Origin: JBBRMW01 sp965246845
Lineage (GTDB): Bacteria; Chloroflexota; Anaerolineae; Aggregatilineales; UBA2796
DNA: 64,000 nt
NCBI GenBank assembly: GCA_965246845.1
Contig: CBDFFR010000012.1
Span: forward strand, 496,001-560,000
Reading direction: 5' to 3'
Shown: piece after piece, positions 61,551 to 64,000 of the stretch
Layout: each line of letters begins with the position of its first letter
Position numbering within the stretch: the stretch's first letter is position 1
Position numbers and translations under genes: made by a program
Notes under the pieces: generated by a model
Databases searched by the model: none
What the model was told of the DNA's origin: nothing
What the model saw: the letters and a program-made list of their open reading frames with translations, nothing else

Positions 61551-62048
61551 CTAGACCAGCAGTAGCACCGTAAACACAATATAGAAGACCATCAGCACGC
61601 GTGAGACCATCACCATCTGCGCAGGCTTTGCGCCGCCTTCGGTGTAGCCCGACACCGTGAGGAAACGTTGTTTGACCAGTTCACCCGCGACATAGGCAAT
61701 CCCAAAGACAACTCCGAACGCCCGCAAATCTGGCCTGCCGAGCAATGTGACCAACATTGCGAGATGCCCCGACGCATTGGCGAGCGCATAAATTTGTGAG
61801 ACGACCTCGCGCTGGCGGAGCCGCACGAAGTTTACACCGACCGCCGCAAAAGTGAGTAGCGCGAGCAACGCAATCGCGGCAAGGCGTGGATTGCCGCCGA
61901 TAGTCAACGCGCCGATGGGGAGTGCAGTCAGGAGCGCCACCCACCCCGTCACAATCCCGATACCTTTGACCGCAGTTTCCAGCCATCCCCAGAAACCCCA
62001 CTTCGCGATGTGCCACCCGGTCGGTTGAACTGTTGCTGTTTGTTGCAC
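61551..62048 (-). CDS. Membrane protein under TetR control
   Basis: From GTG 62048 (AGGAGA eight bases upstream) the protein has 165 residues and four or five helices (GIVTGWVALLTALPIGALTIG, LAAIALLALLTFAAVGVNFV, LRAFGVVFGIAYVAGELV, VSRVLMVFYIVFTVLLLV). I do not recognise the family. A perfect palindromic operator lies 49-65 bases before the start, identical in its core to one before the tetR gene, so the TetR protein probably represses it. The following ABC-2-like genes may be in the same transcript. Confidence 0.65.
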   Translation of the reverse strand: MQQTATVQPTGWHIAKWGFWGWLETAVKGIGIVTGWVALLTALPIGALTIGGNPRLAAIALLALLTFAAVGVNFVRLRQREVVSQIYALANASGHLAMLVTLLGRPDLRAFGVVFGIAYVAGELVKQRFLTVSGYTEGGAKPAQMVMVSRVLMVFYIVFTVLLLV

Positions 62049-62096
62049 GATGATCTCTCCTGTCAAAAACGATGTTGCTGAAATTAGCAATCATCG

Positions 62097-62113
62097 AATG
62101 AACACTGTTCATT
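62097..62113. promoter_or_regulatory. TetR operator, copy 1
   Basis: AATGAACACTGTTCATT is a perfect palindrome (arms of seven bases around ACT). It lies between the tetR stop and the start of the membrane-protein gene. Confidence 0.7.
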
Positions 62114-62131
62114 TACAAGGAAAATAAAAAT

Positions 62132-62788
62132 CTATTTGTGTATTCCGGTCGTCACGATTTCGATAGCTGCGTCCGTCATCTCCTGAATACGCTTGCGGTC
62201 GAAGTTCGGCATCAGGATCGCGATGGAGACAACCCCATGCAGCAGCGCCCACAGCGCATCGCCCGTACTGGTCGGGTCGCCCATGCGCAGGATGCCCGCC
62301 TTCATTGCCTCTTCGATCACCGCGCCCCACAGCGCAAAGATTGCGAAGACGGGCTGCCGTGCGCTTTCATCCACGCGCAGCAGGTAGTCAGTACGCTGCA
62401 TGAACATCAGTTGAAAATGCGCCGGGTTCTGCGTCCCGAAATCGACATAGGCGCGCCCGATGTTTCCCAACCGCGTGCGCGGGTCGCTTTCCTGCGCGGC
62501 TTCGGTCAGCATGTCCGAGAAGCGCTTCACACCTTCCATCATGATCGTGAACAACACCTCGTCTTTGTCCTTGAAGTACAGGTAAAGGTTCCCCGGTGAA
62601 TAGCCAATCTGTTCCGCGACCTGCCGCAGCGAGAACTTCTCATAGCCATGTTGCAAGAACAGCGCGGTAGACGCCTGTAAAATCGCACGGCGCACGTCCT
62701 GTTTTTCCTGTTCGCGGCGTTGCTGGCTGACTTCCTGCAGGCGCTGCGCTCTCGTGTATTTGGCTTTTTCGGGTCCGTCTTGTTTCAA
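62132..62788 (-). CDS. TetR-family transcription repressor
   Basis: The 218-residue protein has a basic N-terminal tail and the TetR helix-turn-helix DVRRAILQASTALFLQHGYE with FSLRQVAEQIGYSPGNLYLYF (about 30-75). KDEVLFTIMMEGVKRF and an all-helical ligand domain follow, of the TetR_C_33/WHG style (FGTQNPAHFQLMFMQR). It likely binds the palindromes 12 bases before its own start and before the next gene, giving autorepression and control of the membrane protein. The inducer is unknown. Confidence 0.92.
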   Translation of the reverse strand: MKQDGPEKAKYTRAQRLQEVSQQRREQEKQDVRRAILQASTALFLQHGYEKFSLRQVAEQIGYSPGNLYLYFKDKDEVLFTIMMEGVKRFSDMLTEAAQESDPRTRLGNIGRAYVDFGTQNPAHFQLMFMQRTDYLLRVDESARQPVFAIFALWGAVIEEAMKAGILRMGDPTSTGDALWALLHGVVSIAILMPNFDRKRIQEMTDAAIEIVTTGIHK

Positions 62789-62798
62789 TTTGTAACCT

Positions 62799-62815
62799 GA
62801 TGAACACTGCTCATT
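62799..62815. promoter_or_regulatory. TetR operator, copy 2
   Basis: GATGAACACTGCTCATT repeats the downstream palindrome with two changed bases and stands 11 bases before the tetR start codon, in the position for autorepression. Confidence 0.65.
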
Positions 62816-62974
62816 AAATTATACCTGTTTTTGATTGCTGTCAAGTGTGTTGCTTGCGTCTGGACACTCTCGTCCTGAAACCTGGTGCATTTGCCCTGCA
62901 CATCCCTTTCGCGCCCCTGCTTAACTCCGAAATCGTGTTAATCTCTTGCACGTTGATTTACAAGGAACTCAATC

Positions 62975-63490
62975 ATGTCGGACAATGTTCTGGATTGGTC
63001 CAAATCGATCATCATGGCGACCCCTGCGCGCTGGCTGGCATTGGTCCAATCCACGCCTGTCGAACTGCTTTCGATGCGACCCGCACCGGGCGAATGGTCC
63101 GCGCTGGATTGCTTGCAACACCTTGTAGACGTTGAACAGACTTCGTTTCCGGTACGGATCAAAGCCTTACTCACAGGGGCAGATATGGCTGCCTTCAATC
63201 CCGATGACCGACCGGAACAAGCGCCGCCCAGCGTTGCCCTCGCAGCGATTTTCGATCAGCTACGGAACGATAACCTTGCGCTGCTCGCTCAGGTGACGGA
63301 AGCCGATCTGGATCGTCGCGCACACCATGCTGAATACGGGATGGTATCCATGCGTGAATTCCTAAATCACTGGGCAGCGCATGATTTGAACCATACCATT
63401 CAGGCCGAACGCGCAATCATGCAATCATTCATCAAGGGAAGCGGTCCGTGGGAAACCGTTTATTCAAATGTGACAATCCGAGGCAATTGA
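62975..63490 (+). CDS. DinB-superfamily protein
   Basis: The 171-residue protein starts at ATG 62975. VLDWSKSIIMATPARWLALV, PAPGEWSALDCLQHLVDVEQ (first metal His) and SMREFLNHWAAHDLNHTIQAERAI (two further His) give the three-His metal site of DinB_2 four-helix-bundle proteins. They are thought to be thiol- or metal-dependent hydrolases or transferases, and the present reaction cannot be told. Its stop overlaps the next start by one base, so both are cotranscribed. Confidence 0.85.
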   Translation: MSDNVLDWSKSIIMATPARWLALVQSTPVELLSMRPAPGEWSALDCLQHLVDVEQTSFPVRIKALLTGADMAAFNPDDRPEQAPPSVALAAIFDQLRNDNLALLAQVTEADLDRRAHHAEYGMVSMREFLNHWAAHDLNHTIQAERAIMQSFIKGSGPWETVYSNVTIRGN

Positions 63491-64000
63491 TGATCATTTT
63501 AGCTGTTTCCGGCAGCTTGAAATCGACCTCGACCAACACGCAACTCATCCGAGCGGCGGCAAATCTTGCCACTCCGAGTGTCCAGTTCAGGTTTTATGAA
63601 GGGTTGGCAGATCTGCCCCAGTTCTCACCTGATCGGGATACGGATGACGCCCCAGCGACGGTACGGCTCTTGCGGGAAGCATTGGATAGTGCAGACGCGG
63701 TATTCATCTGCACACCGGAATATGCGTTTGGCATGCCGGGATCGCTCAAGAATGCGTTGGATTGGACGGTATCCTCCGGTGAGTTGATGGATAAGCCTGT
63801 CGCGGCGCTGAGTGCGTCTCCAAACGCAGGCGGTGGTGCGAGGGCGCACGCTTCACTGCTCCTGACCTTGACCGCGCTGTCTGCGCTGGTTCCCGAAGAT
63901 GCGAGGCTAATCATCCCGCAAATTCGCACAAAACTTGATGCGAATGGTCACATACAGGACGCATCGCTCAAGCAAGCGCTTGGCATTGTGATCGATGCTC
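63490..64000 (+). CDS. NADPH-dependent FMN reductase, partial
   Basis: The gene starts at ATG 63490 and runs off the window. MIILAVSGSLKSTSTNTQLI is the FMN-phosphate loop of flavodoxin-fold reductases, and DAVFICTPEYAFGMPGSLKN is the family motif (TPEY...PG.LKN) for flavin and substrate binding. ALSASPNAGGGARAH follows. It reduces FMN or quinones/azo compounds with NAD(P)H in the cytoplasm. It is coupled to the DinB-like gene upstream. Confidence 0.9.
   Translation, partial: MIILAVSGSLKSTSTNTQLIRAAANLATPSVQFRFYEGLADLPQFSPDRDTDDAPATVRLLREALDSADAVFICTPEYAFGMPGSLKNALDWTVSSGELMDKPVAALSASPNAGGGARAHASLLLTLTALSALVPEDARLIIPQIRTKLDANGHIQDASLKQALGIVIDA

Noticed and set aside
1..64000. tRNA, rRNA and known riboswitch genes.
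   Set aside because: I scanned the intergenic stretches for cloverleaf-like and conserved motifs and saw none that I can support.

Overview
The window looks like a chromosome segment of a Chloroflexota-type bacterium (Anaerolineae-like). The grounds are the secreted proteins with Thr/Pro-rich linkers, the tiny Flp/Fap-type pilin, the sugar ABC and glycoside hydrolase gene sets, and the ligase-associated DNA repair cluster. This placement is an inference from gene content; no rRNA or tRNA gene was recognised. The window falls into four zones.

(1) 1-6.1 kb is an insertion-sequence graveyard. It holds a broken IS701-like transposase, a complete IS630 element at a CTAG site, an IS5-type remnant cut by an integrase-core (rve) element, an IS4-type element nested inside that one, and a second type of IS630 element. 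From 6.3 to 10.2 kb host genes return: a Flp-like pilin, a secreted Thr/Pro-linker protein and a secreted beta-propeller, with gene relics and an internally deleted IS6 element between them.

(2) 10.9-26.5 kb is for carbohydrate uptake and breakdown. First comes a ribose-type ABC transporter (Tat-exported binding protein, double ATPase, permease). Then come an AraC regulator and a CUT1-type transporter (binding protein plus two permeases, no ATPase), followed by three glycoside-hydrolase-like proteins. Both binding-protein genes are followed by a strong RNA hairpin.

(3) 26.6-41 kb is a second plastic zone. It holds IS5 and IS3 scraps, decayed genes, a DUF2726/zinc-ribbon protein, a type IIG restriction-modification protein with a C-terminal frameshift plus the relic of a second homologous C-terminus, a secreted SH3-like protein, an IS3 element, AT-rich cell-surface genes truncated by ISs, and a second copy of the 1112-bp IS630 element carrying an 871-bp IS982-like insertion. 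A broken IS701 element and an IS5 element close the zone.

(4) 41-64 kb is dense and intact. A five-gene operon encodes an AddB-like ATPase, an AddA-like UvrD-type helicase, a separate Fe-S PD-(D/E)XK nuclease, RecJ and a YigZ/IMPACT protein. A toxin-antitoxin pair, a phospholipase-A2 toxin-like protein with the marks of contractile-injection-system cargo, and PhoU follow. Next comes the ligase-associated DNA-damage cluster (exonuclease, ATP-dependent ligase, DEXH helicase, PdeM phosphoesterase). Between ligase and helicase sits a DNA methyltransferase plus a PD-(D/E)XK restriction-like nuclease, with overlapping reading frames. A TetR gene with two matching operators, three membrane proteins, a DinB-like protein and a partial FMN reductase end the window.

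The most interesting points are the restriction-modification pair built into the repair operon, the split AddAB-like machine with one detached nuclease, and the orphan phospholipase-type toxin.
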